Numbered from the stretch's first letter, positions 1-6,826 are shown. The stretch: DNA of 7,771 bases from Alcaligenaceae bacterium (GCA_947372575.1 CANBUF010000074.1:1-7771), one strand, 5' to 3'. Numbers and translations: made by a program. Notes: generated by a model from the sequence alone, not told the origin.

Positions 1-156
1 GCGCCATTTAAACAGGATGTAGTCATCCCAGTCGTACTGAAATTCGAAAAAGCAGGCGACGTTCGGGTCAACTTTACGGTCAAACCCTCAATCTACAATC
101 CGGGCGCACAAGCTGACCACGCAACACACGCCCACGATGGGGCGATGAAACACTAA
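1..156 (+). CDS. 3' end of probable PCu(A)C-family periplasmic copper chaperone
   Basis: This is the last 51 codons of a gene that begins outside the window; the frame is open from base 1 and ends with TAA at 154-156. The visible part contains a segment of the form IPVVLKFEKAGDVRVNFTV, which resembles the C-terminal beta-strand region of PCu(A)C copper chaperones, where a 'lTLkFekaGkv.v..pV' pattern is usual. These proteins carry Cu(I) in the periplasm, commonly for cytochrome oxidase assembly. The conserved Met/His copper ligands lie further upstream and cannot be checked. The last 15 or so residues are histidine-rich (four His, one Met), which would fit extra metal binding but is not diagnostic. 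The assignment comes from family pattern recognition on a short fragment; another small periplasmic beta-sandwich protein is possible. The gene converges on yggS and the two stop codons overlap. Confidence 0.5.
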   Translation, partial: APFKQDVVIPVVLKFEKAGDVRVNFTVKPSIYNPGAQADHATHAHDGAMKH

Positions 157-893
157 GGTGTAGGAATAAGTGGTGGGCGTGTGCCAAAAATAGCCGAGCC
201 CACCCGGATTTCGGTCGAGCCCTCTTCGATGGCCCACTCAAAATCACCACTCATTCCCATCGAGAGCCGATCCAGCGAGATGCCGGCAATTGCCTCCTGT
301 CGTGCCTGATCGCGTAACTGACGCAAGGTAGAAAAGCAGGCACGCACAGCGTGTTCCTCTTGCGAATGCTCAGCCATCGTCATGAGTCCTTGCACCTTGA
401 GCGTATCAAAGCGCGACAATTCACGTAAAAAACCGATCAAACCCGAGGCCTCAAGCCCCGACTTAGTTTCTTCTGGCGAGGTTTTGACCTGTACCAGCAC
501 GTCAATCGATCGGCCCTCGCCCTGCAGGCGGCGATCCAGTGCTTGGGCGAGCTCAATTCGGTCGAGCGACTGCAACTCATGAGCCAATCGCGCGACCTCC
601 TTCGCCTTATTGGTTTGCAAATGACCGATCACGACCCATTCCAGGTTGCAATCTGCCAGCAGCGGAGCCTTCTGTGCGATCTCCTGGGTCTTATTTTCTC
701 CAAATCGCCTGAAACCCAGTCCAACCGCCTCACGGATGGCATTGACGTCAAACGTTTTGCTAACAGGCAACAAAGTCACCTCAGCTACATCACGGCCGAC
801 CCGTGCGCAGGCCTGTGCCATCCTGTCACGAATGGCCTGGACTCTGATGGCCATCGTGTCTGCTTGTTCCATTGAACCTGAATCCTGACTCAT
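153..893 (-). CDS. yggS: YggS/PLPBP family pyridoxal phosphate homeostasis protein
   Basis: Encodes a 246-residue cytosolic protein of the YggS/PROSC family, a non-catalytic TIM-barrel protein that binds pyridoxal 5'-phosphate and helps regulate vitamin B6 and amino/keto-acid balance. The family hallmarks are present in order: LLPVSKTF with the PLP-binding lysine at about residue 46, FGENKTQE (64-71), IGHLQTNK (89-96), a QSLDR segment, GLMTMAEHS, the phosphate-binding LSMGMSGDFEWAIEEGST block (from about 210), and RVGSAIFGTR near the C-terminus. Length is slightly above the usual 225-235 because of a polar N-terminal stretch. I chose the ATG at 893-891 because AGGAG lies 9 nt upstream. An in-frame TTG at 938 would add 15 residues with no good ribosome binding site; an ATG at 872 would give a shorter form. 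The gene is divergent from urtA and is probably unrelated in function to the transporter. Confidence 0.95.
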   Translation of the reverse strand: MSQDSGSMEQADTMAIRVQAIRDRMAQACARVGRDVAEVTLLPVSKTFDVNAIREAVGLGFRRFGENKTQEIAQKAPLLADCNLEWVVIGHLQTNKAKEVARLAHELQSLDRIELAQALDRRLQGEGRSIDVLVQVKTSPEETKSGLEASGLIGFLRELSRFDTLKVQGLMTMAEHSQEEHAVRACFSTLRQLRDQARQEAIAGISLDRLSMGMSGDFEWAIEEGSTEIRVGSAIFGTRPPLIPTP

Positions 894-902
894 GACAAGA
901 CA

Positions 903-907
903 CTCCT
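903..907 (-). promoter_or_regulatory. Ribosome binding site of yggS
   Basis: Read on the minus strand, AGGAG lies 9 nt before the ATG at 893-891. It decides the start codon in favour of this ATG over the upstream TTG at 938. Confidence 0.8.
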
Positions 908-1008
908 GGATGAACTGGTTGGTAGATATTCGTTGCAATGATCTTACGGCATCTGCCTGGCAGGCGCAGCAGAACTATGCATCAAGAGCGTGCGCGTAGC
1001 GCGTATAC

Positions 1009-1044
1009 TGCACCGCTTTGATGCTTGCGCACCAAAACAATGCC
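1009..1044 (+). promoter_or_regulatory. Tandem NtrC-like enhancer sites upstream of urtA
   Basis: Two 17-bp sites, 1009-1025 and 1028-1044, share the pattern GCACC-N6-ATGC. The NtrC consensus is roughly TGCACY-N5-RGTGCA, so each has an intact left half and one core mismatch (ATGC in place of GTGC) in the right half. The first, TGCACCGCTTTGATGCT, is the better one. Their centres (about 1017 and 1036) lie near -151 and -132 relative to the predicted sigma-54 start at 1168, a usual distance for NtrC enhancers. The 19-bp offset between them is not an exact multiple of a helical turn. Site identity is an inference from sequence and position; the promoter type strengthens it. Confidence 0.6.
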
Positions 1045-1141
1045 TTTTAGTATGACGCCGCTCTGAATGCATGCATTTATCTGGGAAGAAAGATATCAAG
1101 TTATCTACGTCAATTCACTTATTGTTCTTTCAATAAAAATC

Positions 1142-1157
1142 TGGCACGCCTTTTGCT
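1142..1157 (+). promoter_or_regulatory. Sigma-54 (RpoN) -24/-12 promoter of the urt operon
   Basis: The sequence TGGCACG-CCTT-TTGCT matches the RpoN consensus TGGCACG-N4-TTGCW at every defined position. The invariant GG (1143-1144) and GC (1155-1156) are separated by the required 10 bp. Transcription is expected to start around 1168, leaving an untranslated leader of about 89 nt before urtA. Because sigma-54 polymerase needs an AAA+ activator, the operon should be silent until an activator such as NtrC is phosphorylated, which fits urea use as a nitrogen source. Confidence 0.93.
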
Positions 1158-1244
1158 TAAGACTCTGCAAGCATAACCAACCCGGAGTCAAGGGCACGTT
1201 ATGCGGCACACCAACCACCGGCCCGACCGGATTGACCTCGACCC

Positions 1245-1249
1245 AGGAG
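1245..1249 (+). promoter_or_regulatory. Ribosome binding site of urtA
   Basis: AGGAG with a 7-nt spacer to the ATG at 1257. The strong site fits the high expression usually needed for a periplasmic binding protein and fixes the start codon. Confidence 0.85.
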
Positions 1250-1256
1250 TTTTCAG

Positions 1257-2510
1257 ATGAAACGCAGATTAGTGATTAAACAGCTCACAGCTGTCAGCCT
1301 GTTGGCAATGTCTGGCTTTAGCTTGCAGTCCTTTGCCGCAGAAGACACCATCAAAGTTGGTATTTTGCATTCCCTTTCCGGCACCATGGCAATCTCTGAG
1401 ACATCGCTCAAAGACGTCGCCCTGATGACCATCGACGAAATCAACGCCAACGGTGGCGTGAACGGCAAAAAGCTCGAAGCCGTGATTGTTGACCCCGCAT
1501 CGAACTGGCCTTTGTTTGCTGAAAAAGCACGCCAGTTGATCGACAAAGATAAAGTTTCTGTCGTATTCGGTTGCTGGACGTCTGTTTCACGCAAGTCCGT
1601 CTTGCCCGTCTTTAAAGAACTCAACAGCCTGTTGTTCTACCCAGTGCAATACGAAGGCGAAGAGCTCGAGAAAAACGTGTTCTACACGGGTGCAGCACCT
1701 AACCAGCAAGCAATTCCTGCTGTCGAATACCTGATGAGCGAAGATGGCGGCGGTGCCAAGCGCTTTGTCCTGCTGGGTACTGACTATGTCTATCCACGCA
1801 CCACCAACAAAATTCTGCGTGAATTCCTGCATTCGAAAGGCGTGAAAGACACGGATATCGAAGAGGTGTACACACCATTCGGTCACTCAGACTATCAAAC
1901 CATCGTTGCAAACATCAAGAAATTTTCAACCGGTGGCAAAACAGCTGTGATCTCGACGATCAACGGCGACTCCAACGTTCCTTTCTATAAAGAACTTGGT
2001 AATGCAGGCCTGAAGGCCACGGACGTGCCAGTTGTGGCCTTCTCGGTCGGCGAAGAAGAATTGCGCGGTGTGGACACCAAGCCACTGGTTGGCAACCTTG
2101 CTGCCTGGAACTACTTTGAATCACTGAAGAATCCAGTTAACGCTGAGTTTGTCGCGAAGTGGAAAGCCTACGCAAAAGCCAAGAACCTGCCAAACTTTGC
2201 CACAGCAGTGACCAACGACCCAATGGAAGCCACATACGTCGGTATGCACATGTGGAAACAAGCAGTTGAGAAAGCAAAGTCCACAGATACAGACAAAGTC
2301 ATCGCAGCAATGGGTGGCCAGCAATTTGCAGCACCAGACGGCTTCACCATTGAAATGGATCCAACCAATCACCACTTGCACAAGCCTGTCTATATTGGTG
2401 AAATCCAGGCTGACGGCCAATTCAACGTGGTCTGGAAAAGCAAAGGTCCTATCCGCGCACAACCCTGGAGCCCTTTCATCAAGGGTAACGAAGGCAAGCA
2501 GGGTCTTTGA
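1257..2510 (+). CDS. urtA: Urea ABC transporter substrate-binding protein UrtA
   Basis: Encodes a 417-residue periplasmic binding protein that captures urea and delivers it to the UrtBC channel. The N-terminus is a Sec signal peptide: basic MKRR, a hydrophobic core (about 9-24) and an SFAA/ED cleavage region near 27-28. The mature protein follows the type I periplasmic-binding fold of the branched-chain amino acid/urea/amide group (Peripla_BP_5-like), starting at TIKVGILHSLSGTMAISE. Strong UrtA signatures are VVFGCWTSVSRKSVLPVF (102-119) with the following NSLLFYPVQYEGEE, then TINGDSNVPFYKEL (234-247), and the C-terminal NHHLHKPVYIGEI (371-383). Length is normal for UrtA. It is the first gene of urtABCDE, placed directly behind the sigma-54 promoter, and is followed 24 nt later by urtB. 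The related short-chain amide binding protein FmdD is the main alternative, but the five-gene urt arrangement favours urea. Confidence 0.95.
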   Translation: MKRRLVIKQLTAVSLLAMSGFSLQSFAAEDTIKVGILHSLSGTMAISETSLKDVALMTIDEINANGGVNGKKLEAVIVDPASNWPLFAEKARQLIDKDKVSVVFGCWTSVSRKSVLPVFKELNSLLFYPVQYEGEELEKNVFYTGAAPNQQAIPAVEYLMSEDGGGAKRFVLLGTDYVYPRTTNKILREFLHSKGVKDTDIEEVYTPFGHSDYQTIVANIKKFSTGGKTAVISTINGDSNVPFYKELGNAGLKATDVPVVAFSVGEEELRGVDTKPLVGNLAAWNYFESLKNPVNAEFVAKWKAYAKAKNLPNFATAVTNDPMEATYVGMHMWKQAVEKAKSTDTDKVIAAMGGQQFAAPDGFTIEMDPTNHHLHKPVYIGEIQADGQFNVVWKSKGPIRAQPWSPFIKGNEGKQGL

Positions 2511-2534
2511 TCCTCACTATGAGACTGCAACAAC

Positions 2535-4160
2535 ATGATCGTGAATATTCCCTCCTTGAAAAGGTGGCTGTGTGCTGTCGTACTGGCTTTGCCAATGTGC
2601 GTCAGCGTTGCCGCAGATTTGGTCGACCGCTCTGTATTGAGCGGGCTGGCCAGCGACAACAACAACGACCGGATCGAAGCGATCACAGCGTTGGGGCAGC
2701 TCTCAAACCCGAGCGCAGCCGCGATTTTGGCGGCGCTCGGCAGTGGCAACGTTCTCATTGCGTCTGACGGCACAGTCTTACTGTCGCTCGATCGCGCTAA
2801 AGCGTTCAACCCCGCGACAGGTGAAACTGTGGCGGTCCCTGCGGATGCGCAGGCACTGACCTTGAATAACCGACTGCGCCGCGCCCTGCAAGGGGCCCAG
2901 GCCAGTGCAGATCTGTTTGTTCCCGAAGCATCAACACGACTCGCAGCCGCCCAGCGCTTGCAAAAAGAGGCAGATGCCGCACGCATCCCCGTTTTGGAAC
3001 GGGCTCTGGCCGCAGAGAAAGAAACTGAAATCAAAGCCGCATTGCAGCTCGCTCTGGCAAGCTCGGCCATCAAGAGCACCGACACCGCCGTGCGCCTGCG
3101 CGCAGTGATTGCCTTGGGCGAAAGCAAAAACCCGCAATTTTTACCCGTACTGTCAGCCATGCTTGTGCAGCCTACACCAGGGACATTTTCTGAACCAGAC
3201 GCAGCCATCCGTCAAGCAGCTAAAAAATCAATCGAGCAAATAGAAAGCCACCAATCCATTGTGGGCTGGGTCGGCAATATTTTTTATGGCATCAGTCTGG
3301 GTAGCGTATTACTGCTGGCCGCACTGGGGTTGGCGATTACCTTTGGCCTGATGGGCATCATCAACATGGCGCACGGTGAATTGCTGATGATTGGTGCCTA
3401 TGCAACCTACCTTGTGCAAAGTCTCTTTAAACAGTATTTACCCGGCGCAATGGATTGGTATATTGTCGCAGCCTTGCCTGCCGCTTTTATCGTCACAGCT
3501 TTAGTGGGCATGGCGCTTGAGCGAACAGTGATTCGCTGGCTCTATGGACGCCCACTTGAGACCTTGCTTGCTACCTGGGGGATCAGCCTGATTCTGATGC
3601 AGGCCGTTCGAAGTATTTTTGGTGCCCAGAACGTGGAAGTCTCAAACCCCTCCTGGATGAACGGCGGCGTGACTGTACTGGGCAATCTGACCTTGAGCTA
3701 CAACCGGCTCGTGATTATCGGCTTTGCCATGTGCGTGGTCGTAGCAGTGTGGCTTGTGCTCAACTACACACGTCTGGGCTTGTTCGTGCGCGCCATCACC
3801 CAGAACCGCAGAATGGCGGATTGTGTAGGTGTCCCAACCGGACGTATTGACATGCTGGCCTTTGGTCTGGGTTCAGGAATTGCCGGACTCGCAGGTGTCG
3901 CGCTCTCACAACTCAGCAACGTCGGCCCCGATCTCGGACGTGGCTACATCGTGGATTCCTTCATGGTGGTGGTGCTTGGTGGTGTCGGACAGCTGGCAGG
4001 CACGGTTGTCGCCGCCATGGGTCTTGGTGCGCTGAATAAAATTATCGAACCTTTCTGGGGCGCTGTGATCGCTAAAATTGCGATCCTGCTTTTCATCGTC
4101 CTGTTTGTCCAAAAACGTCCGCAAGGCCTGTTTGCACCAAAAGGTCGGAGCGCAGAATGA
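2535..4160 (+). CDS. urtB: Urea ABC transporter permease UrtB, long form
   Basis: Encodes a 541-residue inner-membrane permease that pairs with UrtC to form the urea channel. It has three parts: a signal peptide (1 to about 27, core WLCAVVLALPMCVSVAA); a predicted periplasmic alpha-helical domain (about 28-242) with two HEAT-like segments, DRIEAITALGQLSNPSAAAIL (45-65) and VRLRAVIALGESKNPQFLPVL (186-206); and the LivH-type permease domain (about 245-535) with several hydrophobic segments. The permease carries GIINMAHGELLMIGAYATYL (274-293) and the cytoplasmic-loop segment RAITQNRRMADCVGVPTGRIDM (419-440), which corresponds to the coupling region of this family. The start is the first in-frame ATG after an in-frame TGA at 2520-2522; no strong ribosome binding site precedes it, so coupling to urtA translation is possible. 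The stop overlaps the urtC start (ATGA). Confidence 0.95.
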   Translation: MIVNIPSLKRWLCAVVLALPMCVSVAADLVDRSVLSGLASDNNNDRIEAITALGQLSNPSAAAILAALGSGNVLIASDGTVLLSLDRAKAFNPATGETVAVPADAQALTLNNRLRRALQGAQASADLFVPEASTRLAAAQRLQKEADAARIPVLERALAAEKETEIKAALQLALASSAIKSTDTAVRLRAVIALGESKNPQFLPVLSAMLVQPTPGTFSEPDAAIRQAAKKSIEQIESHQSIVGWVGNIFYGISLGSVLLLAALGLAITFGLMGIINMAHGELLMIGAYATYLVQSLFKQYLPGAMDWYIVAALPAAFIVTALVGMALERTVIRWLYGRPLETLLATWGISLILMQAVRSIFGAQNVEVSNPSWMNGGVTVLGNLTLSYNRLVIIGFAMCVVVAVWLVLNYTRLGLFVRAITQNRRMADCVGVPTGRIDMLAFGLGSGIAGLAGVALSQLSNVGPDLGRGYIVDSFMVVVLGGVGQLAGTVVAAMGLGALNKIIEPFWGAVIAKIAILLFIVLFVQKRPQGLFAPKGRSAE

Positions 4161-5275
4161 ACACACCTCACACTCACGATCGACTTGCCGACGCGTCCTC
4201 CACAACCTTGTTTTCAAACAAGGCCTGGTCTGGCATCGGCCTGGTTGTAGCCTTCTTTGCGCTACTGCCCTTACTGAACCTGGTCTTCCCCGTGGGTCAC
4301 GCGCTGCATATTTCAGCCTTTACCATTGCGCTGATTGGCAAATTCATCTGCTATGCCATGGCGGCCCTCGCGCTTGATCTGGTATGGGGCTACGCAGGCA
4401 TCCTGTCGCTCGGTCATGGCTTATTCTTTGCTCTGGGTGGTTACGCCTGCGGCATGTATCTGATGCGTGTTGGCAAACCTTCGCCTGATGTCGTGCCAGA
4501 CTTCATGACCTTCCTGAGCTGGAAAACCTACCCCTGGTTCTGGTCCTTTACCGAACACTTCTGGTATGCCATGCTACTAGTCATTCTGGTGCCCGGCATC
4601 CTCGCGTTTCTCTTTGGTTATTTTGCCTTTCGCTCGCGCATCAAAGGCGTCTACTTTTCAATCATTACCCAGGCCCTGACCTTTGCCGCCATGTTGCTGT
4701 TCTTTCGCAATGAAACGGGTTTCGGTGGCAACAACGGTTTTACGGATTTCAAAACGATTCTGGGCTTTGATATCACCTCGCCCCAGACGCGCGCAGCGTT
4801 GTATTGGGCCAGCCTGGCAGCACTGCTGGGCGCCCTGATCGCGGGTCGGGCCATCACACAATCCAAACTCGGTCGTGTGCTCACGGCGATTCGGGACTCA
4901 GAAAGCCGCCTGCGTTTTCTGGGTTATGAACCACTCGGCTTCAAGCTCTTTATCTGGACCGTATCGGCCATTATTTGCGGCATCGCAGGTGCGCTCTATG
5001 TCCCGCAAGTAGGCATTATCAATCCAGGCGAAATGTCGACCGAGAACTCCATTGAGATGGTGATCTGGGTCGCGACTGGCGGACGGGGCACACTGATTGG
5101 TCCCATCATCGGCGCGGCTGCGATTAACGGAATGAAAACCTGGTTTACCAGTGTTTTCCCAGAATTTTGGCTGTATGCGCTTGGATTAATTTTTGTACTG
5201 GTCACTCTCTTCTTGCCTCAAGGCATTGTCGGACTAGTTCGCAAACTTGGCCAGCAAAAGAAGGGGCAGGCATGA
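4157..5275 (+). CDS. urtC: Urea ABC transporter permease UrtC
   Basis: Encodes the second membrane subunit (372 residues, LivM type), partner of UrtB. After a hydrophilic cytoplasmic N-terminus (about 1-24) there are multiple hydrophobic segments, for example 26-44, 55-75, 83-103, 138-157, 215-230, 265-282 and 338-355. Family motifs are visible: LDLVWGYAGILSLGHGLFFALGG (73-95), RSRIKGVYFSIITQALTFA (159-177), the UrtC-typical TGFGGNNGFTDF (187-198) and the coupling segment TAIRDSESRLRFLGYEPLGFKL (243-264). The C-terminus ends LFLPQGIVGLVRKLG followed by a short basic tail. The ATG overlaps the urtB stop in an ATGA junction and is preceded by GGAG 6 nt upstream (4147-4150), so translation is probably coupled. 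Its own stop overlaps the urtD start in the same way. Confidence 0.95.
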   Translation: MNTPHTHDRLADASSTTLFSNKAWSGIGLVVAFFALLPLLNLVFPVGHALHISAFTIALIGKFICYAMAALALDLVWGYAGILSLGHGLFFALGGYACGMYLMRVGKPSPDVVPDFMTFLSWKTYPWFWSFTEHFWYAMLLVILVPGILAFLFGYFAFRSRIKGVYFSIITQALTFAAMLLFFRNETGFGGNNGFTDFKTILGFDITSPQTRAALYWASLAALLGALIAGRAITQSKLGRVLTAIRDSESRLRFLGYEPLGFKLFIWTVSAIICGIAGALYVPQVGIINPGEMSTENSIEMVIWVATGGRGTLIGPIIGAAAINGMKTWFTSVFPEFWLYALGLIFVLVTLFLPQGIVGLVRKLGQQKKGQA

Positions 5276-6123
5276 GCACCATCACTGAGCATGATCAGGT
5301 TCAAGCGGATACACAAAGCAATGGGGCGGGTGGTCAAGCGTCTTACGGTCGCGTCTCACAGCCTGGCGTCGATACGACCCACGGAGCGATTCTCTATCTT
5401 GAATCCATCAGTGTCGTATTTGATGGTTTTCGGGCGCTCAACGATTTATCTCTGGATATCAGCGTGGGCGAATTACGCTGCATCATCGGGCCCAATGGTG
5501 CTGGCAAAACAACGATGATGGATGTGATCACAGGTAAGACCAAACCGACTTCTGGTACGGTATTTTTTGGTCAGAACATCGACTTGACCAAAATGCAAGA
5601 ATCACAAATTGCCGACGCAGGGGTTGGTCGAAAATTTCAGCGCCCAACGGTATTCGAGCACCACACGGTGTTCGAAAATCTCGAACTCGCCATGAAAACC
5701 AACAAGCATGTCCGCCAGACACTTTTTGCCAGACTCAATAGCACCCAGCGCGACAAGATTGCAGATACGCTCGATTTGTTGCGTTTGATGGGCGAGTACA
5801 AACGGCCCGCCGGGCTGCTCTCGCATGGTCAGAAGCAATGGCTTGAAATCGGCATGCTGCTGATGCAAGAGCCTTTGCTACTCCTGCTCGATGAGCCTGT
5901 CGCAGGCATGACGGATGCCGAAACCGAACGGACCGGCGAATTGCTCAATGACTTGCGTGGCAAGCACTCACTCGTCGTCGTCGAGCATGACATGGACTTT
6001 GTGAATCAGATCTCGCAGGGCGGCAAAGTCACCGTGTTGTGCGAAGGCTCCGTGCTGGCAGAAGGTACGATGCAGCAAGTGCAATCCGACCAACGTGTGA
6101 TTGAAGTGTATTTGGGACGATAG
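5272..6123 (+). CDS. urtD: Urea ABC transporter ATPase UrtD
   Basis: Encodes a 283-residue cytoplasmic ATPase of the LivG type that powers urea uptake together with UrtE. Walker A is GPNGAGKT (73-80), the Q-loop glutamine is Q123 in KFQRPTVFE, the ABC signature is LSHGQ (183-187), Walker B is LLLLLDEP (202-209) and the switch histidine is H239 in VVVEHDMDF. LSHGQ rather than LSGGQ is typical of UrtD. Residues 1-38 are a polar, low-hydrophobicity extension before the first beta-strand of the nucleotide-binding domain. The start at 5272 forms an ATGA overlap with the urtC stop and has AAGGGG 5 nt upstream (5261-5266). An in-frame TTG at 5167 would add 35 residues overlapping urtC and is unlikely. 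Confidence 0.95.
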   Translation: MSTITEHDQVQADTQSNGAGGQASYGRVSQPGVDTTHGAILYLESISVVFDGFRALNDLSLDISVGELRCIIGPNGAGKTTMMDVITGKTKPTSGTVFFGQNIDLTKMQESQIADAGVGRKFQRPTVFEHHTVFENLELAMKTNKHVRQTLFARLNSTQRDKIADTLDLLRLMGEYKRPAGLLSHGQKQWLEIGMLLMQEPLLLLLDEPVAGMTDAETERTGELLNDLRGKHSLVVVEHDMDFVNQISQGGKVTVLCEGSVLAEGTMQQVQSDQRVIEVYLGR

Positions 6124-6127
6124 AATA

Positions 6128-6826
6128 ATGCTGGATGTACAGAAGATTGACCAATTCTACGGCAGTAGCCACACTTTGCGCGGCGTCTCCCTCTCTGTCC
6201 AAAAAGGCGAGTGCATGGCCCTGCTGGGACGCAATGGCGTGGGCAAGACCACGTTGCTGCAATGCCTCATGGGCGTGCAATCCATTGCCTCTGGACAGGT
6301 TTTGTTTGAGGGGCAGGACATCAGCAAGCTCTCTCCCCACGCGCGTGCTGCGCTGGGGATGGCTTATGTGCCACAGGGACGGGAAATTTTTGCCCGCCTG
6401 ACTGTCGAAGAAAACATCCTGATGGGTATGGCAACTAAATCCAGTCGTCAGGCGCGCCACATTAAAGAAGAAGTTTTCGAGTTGTTTCCCGTATTGCGCA
6501 CGATGCTATCGCGCCGTGGCGGCGATCTCTCTGGTGGCCAGCAACAACAGCTCGCCATCGCACGCGCACTGGTCGCAGAACCCAAACTCATTATTTTTGA
6601 TGAACCCACCGAAGGCATCCAGCCCTCCATCATCAAGGATATCGGACGCGTCATTAATCTGCTGCGCAATCGCGGGGATATGGCAATTTTGCTTTGCGAA
6701 CAGTATTTCGACTTTGCCCGTGAGCTTGCCGACCGGTTTGTCGTGCTTTCGCGCGGTGAAGTGGTTGCCACGGGTGATCGGACCGAGATGGATAGCGAAG
6801 TGGTCAAGCGGCACTTATCGGTATAA
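6128..6826 (+). CDS. urtE: Urea ABC transporter ATPase UrtE
   Basis: Encodes the second cytoplasmic ATPase (232 residues, LivF type). Walker A is GRNGVGKT (34-41), the Q-loop is YVPQGREIF with Q83, the signature is LSGGQQQQ (134-141), Walker B is LIIFDEP (154-160), and the position of the switch histidine is taken by Q192 in LLCEQYFDF, as is usual in the UrtE/LivF group. MAYVPQGREIFARLTVEENI and EPTEGIQPSII are characteristic of UrtE. The start is the ATG 4 nt after the urtD stop, with only a modest GGGA (6114-6117) 10 nt upstream, so coupling to urtD is likely. An in-frame upstream start at 6101 would lie inside urtD. No convincing intrinsic terminator follows. This gene closes the operon. 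Confidence 0.95.
   Translation: MLDVQKIDQFYGSSHTLRGVSLSVQKGECMALLGRNGVGKTTLLQCLMGVQSIASGQVLFEGQDISKLSPHARAALGMAYVPQGREIFARLTVEENILMGMATKSSRQARHIKEEVFELFPVLRTMLSRRGGDLSGGQQQQLAIARALVAEPKLIIFDEPTEGIQPSIIKDIGRVINLLRNRGDMAILLCEQYFDFARELADRFVVLSRGEVVATGDRTEMDSEVVKRHLSV

Larger units (their letters stand above)
894..1256. other. Divergent yggS-urtA regulatory intergenic region
   Basis: This 363-bp gap between divergent genes holds no convincing coding sequence. From left to right it contains: the yggS leader with a small inverted repeat (GCCTG-G-CAGGC, 955-965); a tandem 7-bp duplication GCGCGTA (992-998 and 999-1005); two NtrC-like sites (1009-1044); a 12-bp perfect palindrome AATGCATGCATT (1066-1077); an AT-rich stretch (about 1090-1140) lying between activator sites and promoter, where DNA bending is typical of sigma-54 systems; the sigma-54 promoter (1142-1157); and an untranslated leader of about 89 nt for urtA. 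No clear sigma-70 promoter for yggS was found. A -10-like TATACT at 1004-1009 on the + strand lacks a matching -35 box. Confidence 0.8.

Noticed and set aside
953..969. GCCTG-G-CAGGC inverted repeat in the yggS leader as a terminator or operator
   Set aside because: It is short, its core allows only a 3-bp RNA stem with a usable loop, and no T-run follows. No independent support for function.
1161..1189. GACTC...GAGTC inverted repeat in the urtA leader as a riboswitch or attenuator
   Set aside because: The stem is only 5 bp with a loop of about 19 nt, and no known riboswitch core or terminator follows.
1193..1204. A second sigma-54-like GGCACG...TGC sequence in the urtA leader
   Set aside because: The GG and GC elements are only 8 bp apart instead of 10, so it should not work as a -24/-12 promoter.
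1067..1279. A 70-codon + strand open frame in the yggS-urtA gap
   Set aside because: It runs through the sigma-54 promoter and into urtA in another frame, has no ribosome binding site, and would not be on the sigma-54 transcript in full.
2390..3208. A 272-codon open frame on the minus strand across the urtA-urtB junction
   Set aside because: It lies antisense to urtA and urtB, has low-complexity Ala/Ser-rich composition, and shows no family motif. It is a shadow of the GC-rich codon pattern.
5818..5832. Deviant ABC signature LSHGQ in UrtD as a degenerate ATP site
   Set aside because: LSHGQ is the usual form in UrtD proteins; the rest of the catalytic motifs are intact.
6692..6712. Missing switch histidine in UrtE (Gln at residue 192), as a sign of a dead ATPase
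   Set aside because: LivF/UrtE ATPases normally have Gln in this EQ motif, and Walker A, Walker B and the signature are intact.
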